Source of the DNA: Stutzerimonas stutzeri
GTDB taxonomy: Bacteria > Pseudomonadota > Gammaproteobacteria > Pseudomonadales > Pseudomonadaceae
Assembly: GCF_024448715.1 (NCBI RefSeq)
Contig: NZ_JAMOHZ010000001.1
Coordinates: 124,001 to 188,000, forward strand
Direction of reading: 5' to 3'
DNA length: 64,000 bases
In this document: positions 26,957 to 35,570 of the stretch, piece after piece
Numbering within the stretch: position 1 is the first letter of the stretch
Layout: each line of letters opens with the position of its first letter
Notes under the pieces: model-generated
What the model saw: only the letters and a program-made list of their open reading frames with translations
Database searches by the model: none
What the model was told of the DNA's origin: nothing
Program-made: the position numbers and the translations under genes

Positions 26957-28237
26957 TCAGAGCACCACGCTTGGCAACCAGAGCGAGATCGCCGGAATGT
27001 AGGTAACGACCATCAGAACCAGGAACAGAGCGCCATAGAAGGGCAGCAGCGCCTTGACGGTGTTCTCGATGGTCACCTTGCCAACCGCAGCACCGACAAA
27101 CAATACCGCACCTACCGGTGGAGTTATCAGCCCGATTCCGAGGTTGACCAGCATAATCATGCCAAAGTGCACCGGGTCCACACCGATGCCTGTAATTACC
27201 GGCATCAAAATCGGCGTGAGGATCAGGATCAGTGGCGCCATGTCCATCAGCGTGCCTAACACCAGCAGCATCATATTGATGCACATGAGGATCACGTAAC
27301 GATTATCCGACAGGGTGAGGAACATCGTCGTGATTTTTGACGGGATTTGCATCAGCGTCATGATGTAGCCGAAGCTCCCGGCGAAGGCGATCAGAATCAT
27401 CACCACCGACAGAGTGCGGACCGTGCGGTGCAGCAGCTTGGGCAGCTCACGCCACTTGTAATCGCGGTAGATGAACATGGTCACGAAGAAGGCCCAGACA
27501 ACGGCGATCGAGGCGGACTCAGTAGCCGTGAACACGCCCGAGAGAATGCCGCCAAGAATGATGACCATCGTCATCAAGCCCCAGAGTGCATCGACACAGA
27601 TCTTCAGCGCCTGCTTGAGCGGGATCACTTCCCCCTTGGGGTAATTGCGTACCCGAGCGAAGATCAAACACATTGTCATCATCACAGCGCTCAGCAGCAG
27701 TCCTGGACCGATGCCGGCAATGAACAGCGACGAAATCGAGACAGTACCGCCGGCGGCCAGCGAATACAGCACCGAGTTATGACTGGGTGGCGTCAGGAGT
27801 GCCTGAACCGAACCACTGACCGTAACCGCCGTAGAAAACTCGCGCGGATAGCCCTTTTTTTCCATTTCCGGAATCAGAACCGAGCCTACCGAAGCGGTGT
27901 CCGCCAGTGACGAGCCGGAAATAGCGCCGAAGAAGGTGGAGGCCATGATATTGACTAGGGAAAGTCCGCCACGGACGAAACCGACCAGCACGCCAGCGAA
28001 AGCAACCAGCCGCCGCGACATACCCCCTTCGGCCATGATGGCGCCAGCCAATACGAAGAAGGGAATCGCCAAAAGAGAGAACTTGTTAACGCCGCCGACG
28101 ACTTGAATCATTATCGCGTCGAATGGAATGTCGATCCACCAAGCGCCAATCAAGGCAGACAGGCCAAGGGCGTAGGCCACCGGAACACGCAGGAGAAACA
28201 GGACGGCAAAGCTGCCGAGAAGAATCAGGGCATCCAT
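26957..28237 (-). CDS. TRAP transporter large permease (DctM type)
   Basis: A 426-residue DctM/SiaM-like subunit with about twelve helices; VLAGAIMAEGGMSRRLVAFAGVLVGFVRGGLSLVNIMASTFFGAISGSSLADTASVGSVLIPEM is the family's defining stretch, and FGMIMLVNLGIGLITPPVGAVLFVGAAVGKV is the second. With the small permease and binding protein it forms a sodium-driven high-affinity importer. The ATG directly abuts the stop of the small permease. The operon starts with uronate dehydrogenase, so hexuronates are the likely substrate; TRAP systems next to udh have been shown to bind galacturonate and glucuronate. Confidence 0.93.
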   Translation of the reverse strand: MDALILLGSFAVLFLLRVPVAYALGLSALIGAWWIDIPFDAIMIQVVGGVNKFSLLAIPFFVLAGAIMAEGGMSRRLVAFAGVLVGFVRGGLSLVNIMASTFFGAISGSSLADTASVGSVLIPEMEKKGYPREFSTAVTVSGSVQALLTPPSHNSVLYSLAAGGTVSISSLFIAGIGPGLLLSAVMMTMCLIFARVRNYPKGEVIPLKQALKICVDALWGLMTMVIILGGILSGVFTATESASIAVVWAFFVTMFIYRDYKWRELPKLLHRTVRTLSVVMILIAFAGSFGYIMTLMQIPSKITTMFLTLSDNRYVILMCINMMLLVLGTLMDMAPLILILTPILMPVITGIGVDPVHFGMIMLVNLGIGLITPPVGAVLFVGAAVGKVTIENTVKALLPFYGALFLVLMVVTYIPAISLWLPSVVL

Positions 28238-28765
28238 TTACACTGCCTCCTTACTGTCTTCAACCAGCTCGTAATTAACCACGCGTCTTTGGCTTTGGTC
28301 GCCAAAGAACAATCGCTCGATAACGAACAGCAATGTGATTGCACCCCCGATCGGGACGGGAGAATAGGTAATCCCGACGCGCAGAGTGGGCAGAGTGCTC
28401 ATGAACTGGTTCCAGGTCGCTATGCAGAGCTTGGTGCCCCAGATGGTCATGAACAGGCAGATGATGCCCATCAGGATTTGCACCAACAGCTCAACGTAGC
28501 GGTGCATGTGCTCCGGTAGGCGATCGGTAAACATGTTCACTGCCATATGCGCTGCGGCTCGATAGCTCGCCGCAGCGCCGAGAAAAGTAAAGATCACCAT
28601 CAACAGGATAGCCACGGGTTCAGGCCAGCCGGCTCCGGTGCCTAGCACGTAGCGCGCGAAGATCCCCCAAGGGATGATCAGGGACATGACCACGATGGCC
28701 AGGCCCGCGATCCATATACAACTCATGTAGATCGCGTCGTTGACGCGCAGCAGCGTGTTTTTCAT
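28238..28765 (-). CDS. TRAP transporter small permease (DctQ type)
   Basis: A 175-residue membrane protein with four helices; WGIFARYVLGTGAGWPEPVAILLMVIFTFLGAAASYR is the DctQ signature (R-Y-x-L-G...W..E). It sits next to DctM with no gap. ATG 28765 (MKNTLLRVND) has GGTGGAG 5 nt upstream; an ATG-less extension to 28780 is rejected. It couples the binding protein to the large permease. Confidence 0.92.
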   Translation of the reverse strand: MKNTLLRVNDAIYMSCIWIAGLAIVVMSLIIPWGIFARYVLGTGAGWPEPVAILLMVIFTFLGAAASYRAAAHMAVNMFTDRLPEHMHRYVELLVQILMGIICLFMTIWGTKLCIATWNQFMSTLPTLRVGITYSPVPIGGAITLLFVIERLFFGDQSQRRVVNYELVEDSKEAV

Positions 28766-28832
28766 CAGGCTCCACCACAAGCGCGGCGACGGGCGAAGGC
28801 CCGCCGCCGCGAGGTTTTTCAGAGGGAACGAA

Positions 28833-29807
28833 TTACTGGACGGCTTCGATACGCTTGATCAGCTCGGCGTAAGGTGCGCCGTACTTCTCGCGAACCGGAG
28901 CAGTGGCATCGTAGAAGGGCTTCTTGTCCACTTCGATGAAGGTCACACCTTCGGCCTTGAGCTTGGCTTCACTGCTGGCGGTCTTCTCGTCCCACAGCTT
29001 GCGCTCTTCCATCTGCGCTTCCTTGGCGTACTTCTTGACGATGTCCTGCTGCTCAGGCGTCAGCTTGTTCCACGTCGTCTTGGACATCACGATGGGCTCG
29101 GGAAGTATCAGGTGACCAGTTAGCGAGTAGTTCTTGGCAGCACGGAAGTGGTTGTGCTCGAGCATTGTTGGCGGGTTGTTCTCGGCACCGTCGACCACAC
29201 CGGTCTGCAGGGCGCTGAAGATTTCGCCGGTATTCATCGCCACGCCCTGCGCGCCCATGGCATTCAGGGTGTCGATGAACAGCGGGTTACCCATCACGCG
29301 AATTTTCATGCCCTTGAGGTCTTCAAGATTATGCACCGGCTCTTTGGTGTAGAGGTTGCGCACACCGCCGTCCATCCATGCCAGACCGACCATGTTGAAT
29401 TCGGAGTTGGTGATCTTGTCGAGGATCTCCTGACCGATCTCGCCGTCAATGACCTTGCGCATGTGCTCGTGGTCACGGAACACGAAGGGCATGTTGAACG
29501 CGTTGACATCTGGCACTACCGGGCCGAGCGTACCGAGGCTCACACGAGTCATCTGCACTGCACCGATTTGGACCTGCTCGACGACTTCCTTCTCCGAGCC
29601 AAGCACGCCGCCGGAGAACATGCGGAACTTGAGCTCACCGTTGGTGGCTTTTTCAATCTTCTCGCCCATGTGTTCCTGCGCCACGACGGTCGGGTAACCG
29701 GCCGGGTGGATTTCGGCGATCTTCAACGTCATGTCCGCGTAGGCGGCATTCGACAGGCAGAACGCGAAGGGAAGTGCAGCGAGGAGCAACTTGCGTTTGA
29801 AGTTCAT
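28833..29807 (-). CDS. TRAP transporter solute-binding protein (DctP type), probable hexuronate
   Basis: A 324-residue periplasmic protein with a signal peptide (MNFKRKLLLAALPFAFCLSNAAYA). Family features are LGSEKEVVEQVQIGAVQMTRVS, the ligand-contacting arginine in LKGMKIRVMGNPLFIDTLNAMGAQGVAM, and FSALQTGVVDGAENNPPTMLE. It captures a monocarboxylate sugar acid; udh and lactonase directly upstream point to galacturonate or glucuronate. ATG 29807 follows GGAGA; the frame extends to 29864 without a signal sequence. Confidence 0.92.
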   Translation of the reverse strand: MNFKRKLLLAALPFAFCLSNAAYADMTLKIAEIHPAGYPTVVAQEHMGEKIEKATNGELKFRMFSGGVLGSEKEVVEQVQIGAVQMTRVSLGTLGPVVPDVNAFNMPFVFRDHEHMRKVIDGEIGQEILDKITNSEFNMVGLAWMDGGVRNLYTKEPVHNLEDLKGMKIRVMGNPLFIDTLNAMGAQGVAMNTGEIFSALQTGVVDGAENNPPTMLEHNHFRAAKNYSLTGHLILPEPIVMSKTTWNKLTPEQQDIVKKYAKEAQMEERKLWDEKTASSEAKLKAEGVTFIEVDKKPFYDATAPVREKYGAPYAELIKRIEAVQ

Positions 29808-29893
29808 GTGGTTCTCCATCTTGTTGTTGTTGGTGTGCAGCGTTAAAGCTTCAAGACCGGGCAACTACAGGCCTGTCTTTGATGGGTGAATCG

Positions 29894-30793
29894 TTAGCGA
29901 AAGCGTGTTTCCTCCAGTCCGGCGACGCCGGGTTGCAGGGCGAACACGCCGCCAGCCAGGGGCTGTTCGGAAAGGTCACCGCCTGGGCGAATGGATGTGA
30001 CGAATAGGGTGTCCAGACCAGGGCCGCCAAAGGCGCACATAGCCGGTTTCTTCACCGGCACCTGGAGCGAGCGGTCAAGGCGACCGTCCGGTGTGAAACG
30101 ATGAATCAGTCCGGCGTCGTTGCCGCAAATCCAGTAGCAGCCATCGATATCCACCGCGGCGCCGTCAGGACGGCCTGGGTGCTGATTCATGTCGACGAAT
30201 ACACGGCGGTTGCTCGGCGTACCGCTGTCGATGTCGTAATCGAAGGCCCAGATGCATTGCACGCTGGGATGCGAATCAGATAGATACATCGTGCGGCCGT
30301 CCGGGCTGAAGCCCAAACCGTTGGGGACGACGAAATCATTCAGATGAGCACCGAGCGCTTCATCGCTGGCCGATCCGTCGAGCCGATACAACGCACCAGC
30401 CGGAATACCGGCTGCCATGTCCATCACCATGGTACCGGCCCAGAAGCGTCCCTGGCGGTCGCAACGGCCGTCATTGAAGCGCATGCCCTGGTGGCCATGT
30501 TGCACGTCGGCGAGCCGGGTTGCGCTGAGCGTGCCGTCATCCTGCGGGACGATATCGAAAATGCCGTCTTCCATGCCGGCAACCCATCGATTCGCGTCTC
30601 CCTCGCGGCGCGCGATGCAGGCGATCATCTGATCGCCTGTCCAGCGGGTCACAGAAGCGTCAGCTGCCTTCCAGCGCAGCAGCTGACGATTGGGAATATC
30701 GACCCAGTACAACGCCTGCTCGGAGGCGACCCAGACCGGGCTTTCTCCAGTTGCGTTCTGCGCATCGACTATCAGTTCTGCTTGGTTTGCCAT
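29894..30793 (-). CDS. SMP-30/gluconolactonase family lactonase
   Basis: A 299-residue six-bladed beta-propeller. Likely metal ligands are the glutamate in GESPVWV, the asparagine in VPNGLGFSPDGRTMYLSDS and the aspartate in GRPDGAAVDIDG. It should hydrolyse the aldarolactone released by uronate dehydrogenase (glucaro- or galactarolactone) to the open aldarate. It is second in the udh operon, 41 nt after udh. Substrate is inferred from neighbours. Confidence 0.88.
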   Translation of the reverse strand: MANQAELIVDAQNATGESPVWVASEQALYWVDIPNRQLLRWKAADASVTRWTGDQMIACIARREGDANRWVAGMEDGIFDIVPQDDGTLSATRLADVQHGHQGMRFNDGRCDRQGRFWAGTMVMDMAAGIPAGALYRLDGSASDEALGAHLNDFVVPNGLGFSPDGRTMYLSDSHPSVQCIWAFDYDIDSGTPSNRRVFVDMNQHPGRPDGAAVDIDGCYWICGNDAGLIHRFTPDGRLDRSLQVPVKKPAMCAFGGPGLDTLFVTSIRPGGDLSEQPLAGGVFALQPGVAGLEETRFR

Positions 30794-30834
30794 GGCGATT
30801 CTCTTGTTGTTGTTCGCGGCGTGGCGGGAGGAGG

Positions 30835-31659
30835 TCAGTCGTCGAACGGACCTGCTTCGCAGAAGGCTCCGCCCTGATAGATCAAGGCTGGGTCATTGGG
30901 CGCGTAGGGCGGCTGGGTTTCGATCTTGTCGCGGAAGACTTCGGAGGTGTCCTTGGGCTTGAAGCCCAGGTGCGCCGCCATGTGGTTATCCCACCACTGG
31001 TCACGGTTTGCCGAGGCGCCGTAGACAACGGTGTGCCCGACATTCGGGGTGAACAGCGAACGCTCGATCAGGTTGGTCAGGTCGCGATAGCTGAGGTAGG
31101 TGGCCATCATCCGGCGGTTGAGCGGCTCGGGGAAGGAAGAGCCGATGCGGATGCTGACGGTTTCGATGCCGTAACGGTCGAAATAGAAGCTCGCCATATC
31201 TTCGCCGTAGGATTTCGACAGGCCGTAGTAGCTGTCCGGGCGGCGTGGGGCGCTAGCATCGATGGTCTCGGTCTGCTTGTGGAAACCGATGACGTGATTG
31301 GAACTGGCAAAGATTATGCGCTTGATGCCGTGCTTACGTGCCGCCTCGTAGATATGGAAAACGCCACGGATGTTGGCTTCGAGAATCTCTTCGAAAGGCC
31401 GCTCGACTGATACCCCGCCAAAATGCGCAATGGCGTCGACGCCTTCGCAGAGCGCGTGTACGGCTGCTTTATCAGAGAGATCACAAGGCATCACCTCTTC
31501 GTGCGGACCGGCGGCGGGCTCCATCGAGGCAATATCGGAAAGGCGAAGGATGTTGGCGTAGGGGCGAAGCGTTTCGCGTAACACCTTGCCCAATCCCCCT
31601 GCCGCGCCTGTCAGCAGGAGGCGATTGAAGGGTGTGGGAGTGGTCGTCGTGCTTGTCAT
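30835..31659 (-). CDS. udh: NAD-dependent uronate dehydrogenase
   Basis: A 274-residue short-chain dehydrogenase/epimerase-fold enzyme close to bacterial uronate dehydrogenases. NAD binding is LLTGAAGGLGKVLRE; the catalytic serine lies in IIFASSNHVIGFH and Tyr-x3-Lys is in DSYYGLSKSYGED. It oxidises D-galacturonate or D-glucuronate at C1 to the aldarolactone. It is the first gene of the operon udh-lactonase-TRAP, with a sigma70 promoter and operator 30-90 bp upstream. Length equals characterised Udh proteins. Confidence 0.92.
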   Translation of the reverse strand: MTSTTTTPTPFNRLLLTGAAGGLGKVLRETLRPYANILRLSDIASMEPAAGPHEEVMPCDLSDKAAVHALCEGVDAIAHFGGVSVERPFEEILEANIRGVFHIYEAARKHGIKRIIFASSNHVIGFHKQTETIDASAPRRPDSYYGLSKSYGEDMASFYFDRYGIETVSIRIGSSFPEPLNRRMMATYLSYRDLTNLIERSLFTPNVGHTVVYGASANRDQWWDNHMAAHLGFKPKDTSEVFRDKIETQPPYAPNDPALIYQGGAFCEAGPFDD

Positions 31660-31689
31660 TCTGGTCTGCCCGTCGCTTATTGTTTTGAT

Positions 31690-31747
31690 GTCATCGGTTG
31701 TCGGATGACTTGAGTCGATTATTTCTGCCGCCCTTCAACTTTGTCAA
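31690..31747 (-). promoter_or_regulatory. udh promoter with FadR-type operator
   Basis: On the minus strand TTGACA (31742-31747) and AATAAT (31718-31723) are 18 nt apart. The operator-like element with arms GTCATC/GATGAC (31690-31709), containing GTTGTCGGATGAC, lies 8 nt beyond the -10 over the expected transcription start. The rest of the udh upstream region (to 31960) shows no gene. Confidence 0.78.
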
Positions 31748-31965
31748 CCCGGGGGGCGATTTTCTTGCTGCTGCTCAAGTAGCTGCTCAACGATCAGAAA
31801 AGCCTTTTCATCCCTCTGTATGTAGCATCCTGTCTAGCGTTAGCGCGTTCAGAGGCGCTCCCAAAGCACCACGCTAGCGGGCGGAGCTTGGCAATTACAT
31901 TCCACTAAAGTCGAGTGGGATCCTTGCATGATGAAAGGATGGGTGTGACAGGCAGTGTGTTCATG

Positions 31966-31978
31966 GTTGTATGATGAC
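31966..31978. promoter_or_regulatory. Operator-like site GTTGTATGATGAC upstream of talarate dehydratase
   Basis: The site matches the motif found before udh, gudD and kdgD at 11 or more positions of 13. It is 211 bp before the dehydratase start at 32189; I cannot read a confident promoter there. The stretch 31979-32188 holds no gene that I can support. Confidence 0.6.
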
Positions 31979-32188
31979 TAGTCCGTGCGTAGAACGCTTG
32001 TCAAGCCTGCCATAACACAATTTCCAGGCGGCTTGGTACTACGTGACGGTCAGCGGTTATGTGCGCGATTTGGTCGCTGGAACGTTGGCTAGCAGTCGCA
32101 GCCGACTGGTAGCGATCTTCGCCAACCATCGATTGCGCAGCCAAGTTTCGCTCGAGCAAGCCGTCGGGTTCTATCATCAGGAGATTCT

Positions 32189-33346
32189 ATGAACGACAAG
32201 CCCGCTATGATCTGTGCTGACGACGACCGTATCGCCTGGCTGCGATTGCGATCGGTGGCACTGCCACTAGCCAACCCTATTAGCGATGCAAAGGTGCTTA
32301 CCGGCCGGCAAAAGCCGATGACGGAGATCGCCATCCTGATAGCCGAGATCGAAACCCGCGATGGCCAACAAGGGCTGGGTTTTAGCTATTCCAAGCGCGC
32401 CGGTGGTGCTGGGCAGTTTGCTCATGCCTTGGAAGTCGCACCCAACCTTATCGGTGAGAACCCCAGCGACATCGCCAAGCTGTGGGACAAACTATGCTGG
32501 CCTGGCGCCTCAGTGGGTCGCAGCGGCCTGGCCACCCAGGCTATTGGTGCCTTCGACGTGGCCCTATGGGATCTCAAAGCACGCCGTGCCGGGTTGTCAC
32601 TGGCGCGTTTGCTCGGGGCTCAGCGCGATTCGGTACGCTGCTACAACACCTCCGGCGGCTTTCTGCACACGCCGCTGGATCAGCTGTTGAAGAACACCGA
32701 TCTTTCGCGAGACAAAGGCATCGGTGGTATCAAGCTCAAGGTCGGCCAGCCGGACTGGGCGTTGGACTTGCATCGGGTCGGTACGGTGCGCCAGCACTTG
32801 GGTGAAGCCTTCCCACTAATGGTCGATGCCAACCAGCAATGGGACCGACCGACGGCCCGACGTATGTGTCGACGCCTGGAGCCATTCGACCTGATATGGA
32901 TCGAGGAGCCGCTGGACTGCTACGACGCCGAGGGGCACGCCGAGCTGGTGCGCCAGTTCGATACGCCGATCGCCACTGGCGAGATGCTTACCAGCCCGGC
33001 CGAACACTGGGAGTTCATTCGCCAGCGTGCTGCCGATTTCCTGATGCCGGATGCTCCACGCGTCGGTGGTATCACGCCGTATATGCGGGTGCAGACATTG
33101 GCCGAGCAGGCCGGCATGACCCTAGCGCCTCACTTCGCCATGGAGCTGCACGTCCACTTGGCGGCGACCCATATCCGCGAGCCCTGGGTCGAGCACTTCG
33201 AGTGGCTGGAGCCATTGTTCGAGGAACGTCTGGAAATTCGCGACGGGCGCATGCTGGTACCCAATCGGCCAGGTCTCGGCTTGAGCCTGAGCGAACGGGT
33301 GGCCGGTTGGACCGTGCAGCAGGCCGAGGTGGGTCAGCGCGCCTGA
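32189..33346 (+). CDS. L-talarate/galactarate dehydratase, enolase superfamily (copy 1)
   Basis: A 385-residue mandelate racemase-subgroup enzyme. The capping-domain segment SDAKVLTGRQKPMTE and the barrel segments GGIKLKVGQP (catalytic Lys), LMVDANQQWD, IWIEEPLD, IATGEMLT (metal ligands D, E, E) and LAPHFAMELHVHL (catalytic His) match the Salmonella talarate/galactarate dehydratase very closely. It removes water from L-talarate or galactarate to give 5-keto-4-deoxyglucarate. GGAGATTCT precedes the ATG. It converges with the LysR gene, overlapping by 13 nt. This copy looks closer to the Salmonella enzyme than the paralogue at 34349. Confidence 0.9.
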   Translation: MNDKPAMICADDDRIAWLRLRSVALPLANPISDAKVLTGRQKPMTEIAILIAEIETRDGQQGLGFSYSKRAGGAGQFAHALEVAPNLIGENPSDIAKLWDKLCWPGASVGRSGLATQAIGAFDVALWDLKARRAGLSLARLLGAQRDSVRCYNTSGGFLHTPLDQLLKNTDLSRDKGIGGIKLKVGQPDWALDLHRVGTVRQHLGEAFPLMVDANQQWDRPTARRMCRRLEPFDLIWIEEPLDCYDAEGHAELVRQFDTPIATGEMLTSPAEHWEFIRQRAADFLMPDAPRVGGITPYMRVQTLAEQAGMTLAPHFAMELHVHLAATHIREPWVEHFEWLEPLFEERLEIRDGRMLVPNRPGLGLSLSERVAGWTVQQAEVGQRA

Positions 33347-34239
33347 GCAGTTTCGTTGGCCGAGTGGCGCACCGCTTCGCGAAGCGCGGCAACGGCGGGG
33401 TTGTCGTTGTCGTCGCGCCAGGCCAAATGCAGCTCGCTGTGCACCCCTGTGGGCAGCTCGATTCCCCTCCAGCGCACATGCTCGAAGCTCACCGCGCTGG
33501 CGCTGCGCGGCACCAACGCCACGCCCATGCCGGCGTTGACCAGCGACAGAATGGTCAATGTATTGCCGAGCGACTGAACGTAGTCCGGTTGCACACCACT
33601 GGAGCGAAACATGCCGGTAAGCAGCTCGTTGAACGGCTGCCAGGCCGCATGCGAGTAAATGATGAACGGCTGGCCATGCAAAGCAGCAAGCCCAAGCGGT
33701 TCCTGCGTCGCCAGTGGATGCTCGCAGGGCACGGCCAGAACGAAGGGTTCGCGCACCAGACATTCGTTGATCAACCCTGGCTGGTTCAGTGGTGCACGCA
33801 CGATGGCCAGGTCGATGCGTCGGGTGTGCAGGGCTTGAAATTGGTCAAAGGTCGTCATTTCCTGCAAGGCAATCTGCACACCGGGGCGGTCGCGTCTGGC
33901 CTGTGCCACCACTCGAGGCAGGAAATCGTACACCGCGCTAGCGACGAAGCCGATGCTCACCGTCCCGCTTTCCCCCTGAGCGGCCAGACGGGCGGCCTGG
34001 GCTGCACGGTGGGCCTGTTCGAGCAACGCTTGCGCGTCGACAAAGAAGGCGCGGCCCGCGGCAGTCAAGGCCACCGCGCGAGTACTGCGGGTGAACAGGG
34101 CGACGCCCAGCTGATGCTCCAGCAACTGTATCTGCCGGCTCAGTGGCGGCTGGGTCATGTGCAGACGCTCGGCGGCGCGACGGAAGTTCAGTTCTGCGGC
34201 CAGCGCGGTGAAGCAGCGCAGTTGGGCTAAGTCGAACAT
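33334..34239 (-). CDS. LysR-type regulator between the two talarate dehydratases
   Basis: A 301-residue LTTR. HTH at residues 1-60 (LRCFTALAAELNFRRAAERLHMTQPPLSRQIQLLEHQLG), then a two-domain effector-binding region. It is divergent from the second dehydratase gene (34349), 109 nt apart, and so probably controls it; it may respond to an aldarate. Its 3' end overlaps the first dehydratase by 13 nt in antisense. Confidence 0.9.
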   Translation of the reverse strand: MFDLAQLRCFTALAAELNFRRAAERLHMTQPPLSRQIQLLEHQLGVALFTRSTRAVALTAAGRAFFVDAQALLEQAHRAAQAARLAAQGESGTVSIGFVASAVYDFLPRVVAQARRDRPGVQIALQEMTTFDQFQALHTRRIDLAIVRAPLNQPGLINECLVREPFVLAVPCEHPLATQEPLGLAALHGQPFIIYSHAAWQPFNELLTGMFRSSGVQPDYVQSLGNTLTILSLVNAGMGVALVPRSASAVSFEHVRWRGIELPTGVHSELHLAWRDDNDNPAVAALREAVRHSANETAQAR

Positions 34240-34293
34240 TGATCCATTTCCGGTATCAATCGAGTGACTGATTAGATTAGACCCGTATCAATC
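34238..34293. promoter_or_regulatory. Candidate LysR binding region in the divergent interval
   Basis: ATTGAT-N11-ATCAAT (34238-34260) is an inverted repeat of the T-N11-A kind, and the sequence GTATCAATC occurs twice (34253-34261 and 34285-34293), 32 bp apart. It covers the regulator's start codon and the space before the dehydratase promoter. This arrangement suits a LysR recognition/activation pair. Confidence 0.55.
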
Positions 34294-34348
34294 TTGCCGT
34301 CCATCATGCCGCTTCGGCCTTATAGCGCCTGCTCTGGAGCAGCACATC

Positions 34349-35488
34349 ATGAATCCATACATTCCCGATCGCATCACCTGGATTGGCTTGCGCTCGGTAG
34401 AGCTACCGCTGTCGCAGGCGGTGAGCGACGCCAAAGTGGCGACCGGACGACAGAAACCGCTCGAGTCGGTCAGCCTATTGTTTGCAGAAATCGAAACCAG
34501 CCAGGGTCATTCCGGCCTTGGCTTCAGTTACAGCCTGCGTACGGGTGGGCCGGCGCAATACGCTCATGCCCAAGAGGTTGCACCGCTGCTGATCGGGGAA
34601 GATCCCAACGACATTAGTCGACTCTGGAGCAAAATGGCCTGGGCGAGTGCGTCGGTAGGGCGCGGTGGGGTGGCCGCGCAGGCAATCGCGTCCATCGACA
34701 CGGCGCTATGGGATCTCAAGGCACGGCGTGCCGCTCTGCCGCTATCCAAACTGCTTGGGGCACGCCGCAGCGCGGTACCTTGCTACAACACGTCGGGCGG
34801 TTACCTGCAGGCGTCTATAGAGGAGATTGTGGACAAGGCCACCCAATCGCGGGAACTCGGTATTGGCGGCATAAAGATAAAGGTCGGTCAGCCCGATCGG
34901 CGAACGGACCTGCAACGCGTCGAAGCCTTGCGCAAGCACCTGGGGGAACAGGTGCCGCTGATGGTCGACGTCAATCAGCAATGGGATCGGATCACCGCGC
35001 TGCGCATGGGGCGAGAGCTGGAGCAGTACCAACTGGAGTGGATCGAGGAGCCGCTGGATGCACATGATGTGGCCGGACACGCCGCGCTCGCCGCTCAGCT
35101 GGACACGCCGGTGGGCACCGGTGAAATGCTTACAAGCGCCGCCGAAGCGCTGGGCTATGTCGATAGCGGCGCGGTGGACGTAATCATGCACGATGCCCCG
35201 CGGCTGGGCGGCATCACGCCGTTCCTCAAGGTTGCGAATGCAGCGGAGCAGCGCGGAATGATTATGGCGCCGCACTTCGTCATGGAGATTCATCTGCATC
35301 TGGCTGCCGCTTATGAGCACCAGACGTGGGTCGAGCACTTCGAATGGCTGGAGCCAGCGTTCAACGAGCGGCTGGAAATACGCGACGGTCAGATGATTGT
35401 CCCGGATCGGCCAGGGCTGGGCCTCAGCCTGAGCGAGAAGGTATCCGGATGGACACAGGCGCAGATCGAAATCGGTAAACGCGCCTGA
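34349..35488 (+). CDS. L-talarate/galactarate dehydratase-like enolase superfamily enzyme (copy 2)
   Basis: A 379-residue paralogue of the enzyme at 32189, with the same order of motifs: SDAKVATGRQKPLES, GGIKIKVGQP, LMVDVNQQWD, WIEEPLDAHD, GTGEMLT, APHFVMEIHLHL and the shared C-terminal GLSLSEKVSGWTQ. The Lys, Asp/Glu/Glu and His needed for chemistry are kept. Small changes beside the metal site (DAN to DVN, FLMPDAPR to VIMHDAPR) hint at altered specificity, perhaps another aldarate diastereomer. It is divergent from the LysR gene. No strong copy of the FadR-type operator precedes it. Confidence 0.87.
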   Translation: MNPYIPDRITWIGLRSVELPLSQAVSDAKVATGRQKPLESVSLLFAEIETSQGHSGLGFSYSLRTGGPAQYAHAQEVAPLLIGEDPNDISRLWSKMAWASASVGRGGVAAQAIASIDTALWDLKARRAALPLSKLLGARRSAVPCYNTSGGYLQASIEEIVDKATQSRELGIGGIKIKVGQPDRRTDLQRVEALRKHLGEQVPLMVDVNQQWDRITALRMGRELEQYQLEWIEEPLDAHDVAGHAALAAQLDTPVGTGEMLTSAAEALGYVDSGAVDVIMHDAPRLGGITPFLKVANAAEQRGMIMAPHFVMEIHLHLAAAYEHQTWVEHFEWLEPAFNERLEIRDGQMIVPDRPGLGLSLSEKVSGWTQAQIEIGKRA

Positions 35489-35537
35489 ACGAAAAACCGC
35501 GCGAAAGCGGGCACGGTCTTGTTTGTTCTTAGAACCA

Positions 35538-35564
35538 CCAGCCCGCCTAAGCGGGCTGGTTTTG
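35538..35564. terminator. Bidirectional terminator between dehydratase copy 2 and tctA
   Basis: Stem CCAGCCCGC-ctaa-GCGGGCTGG with T residues on the right and an A-containing left flank, between two convergent stops (35488 and 35571). Confidence 0.85.
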
Positions 35565-35570
35565 ACGACC

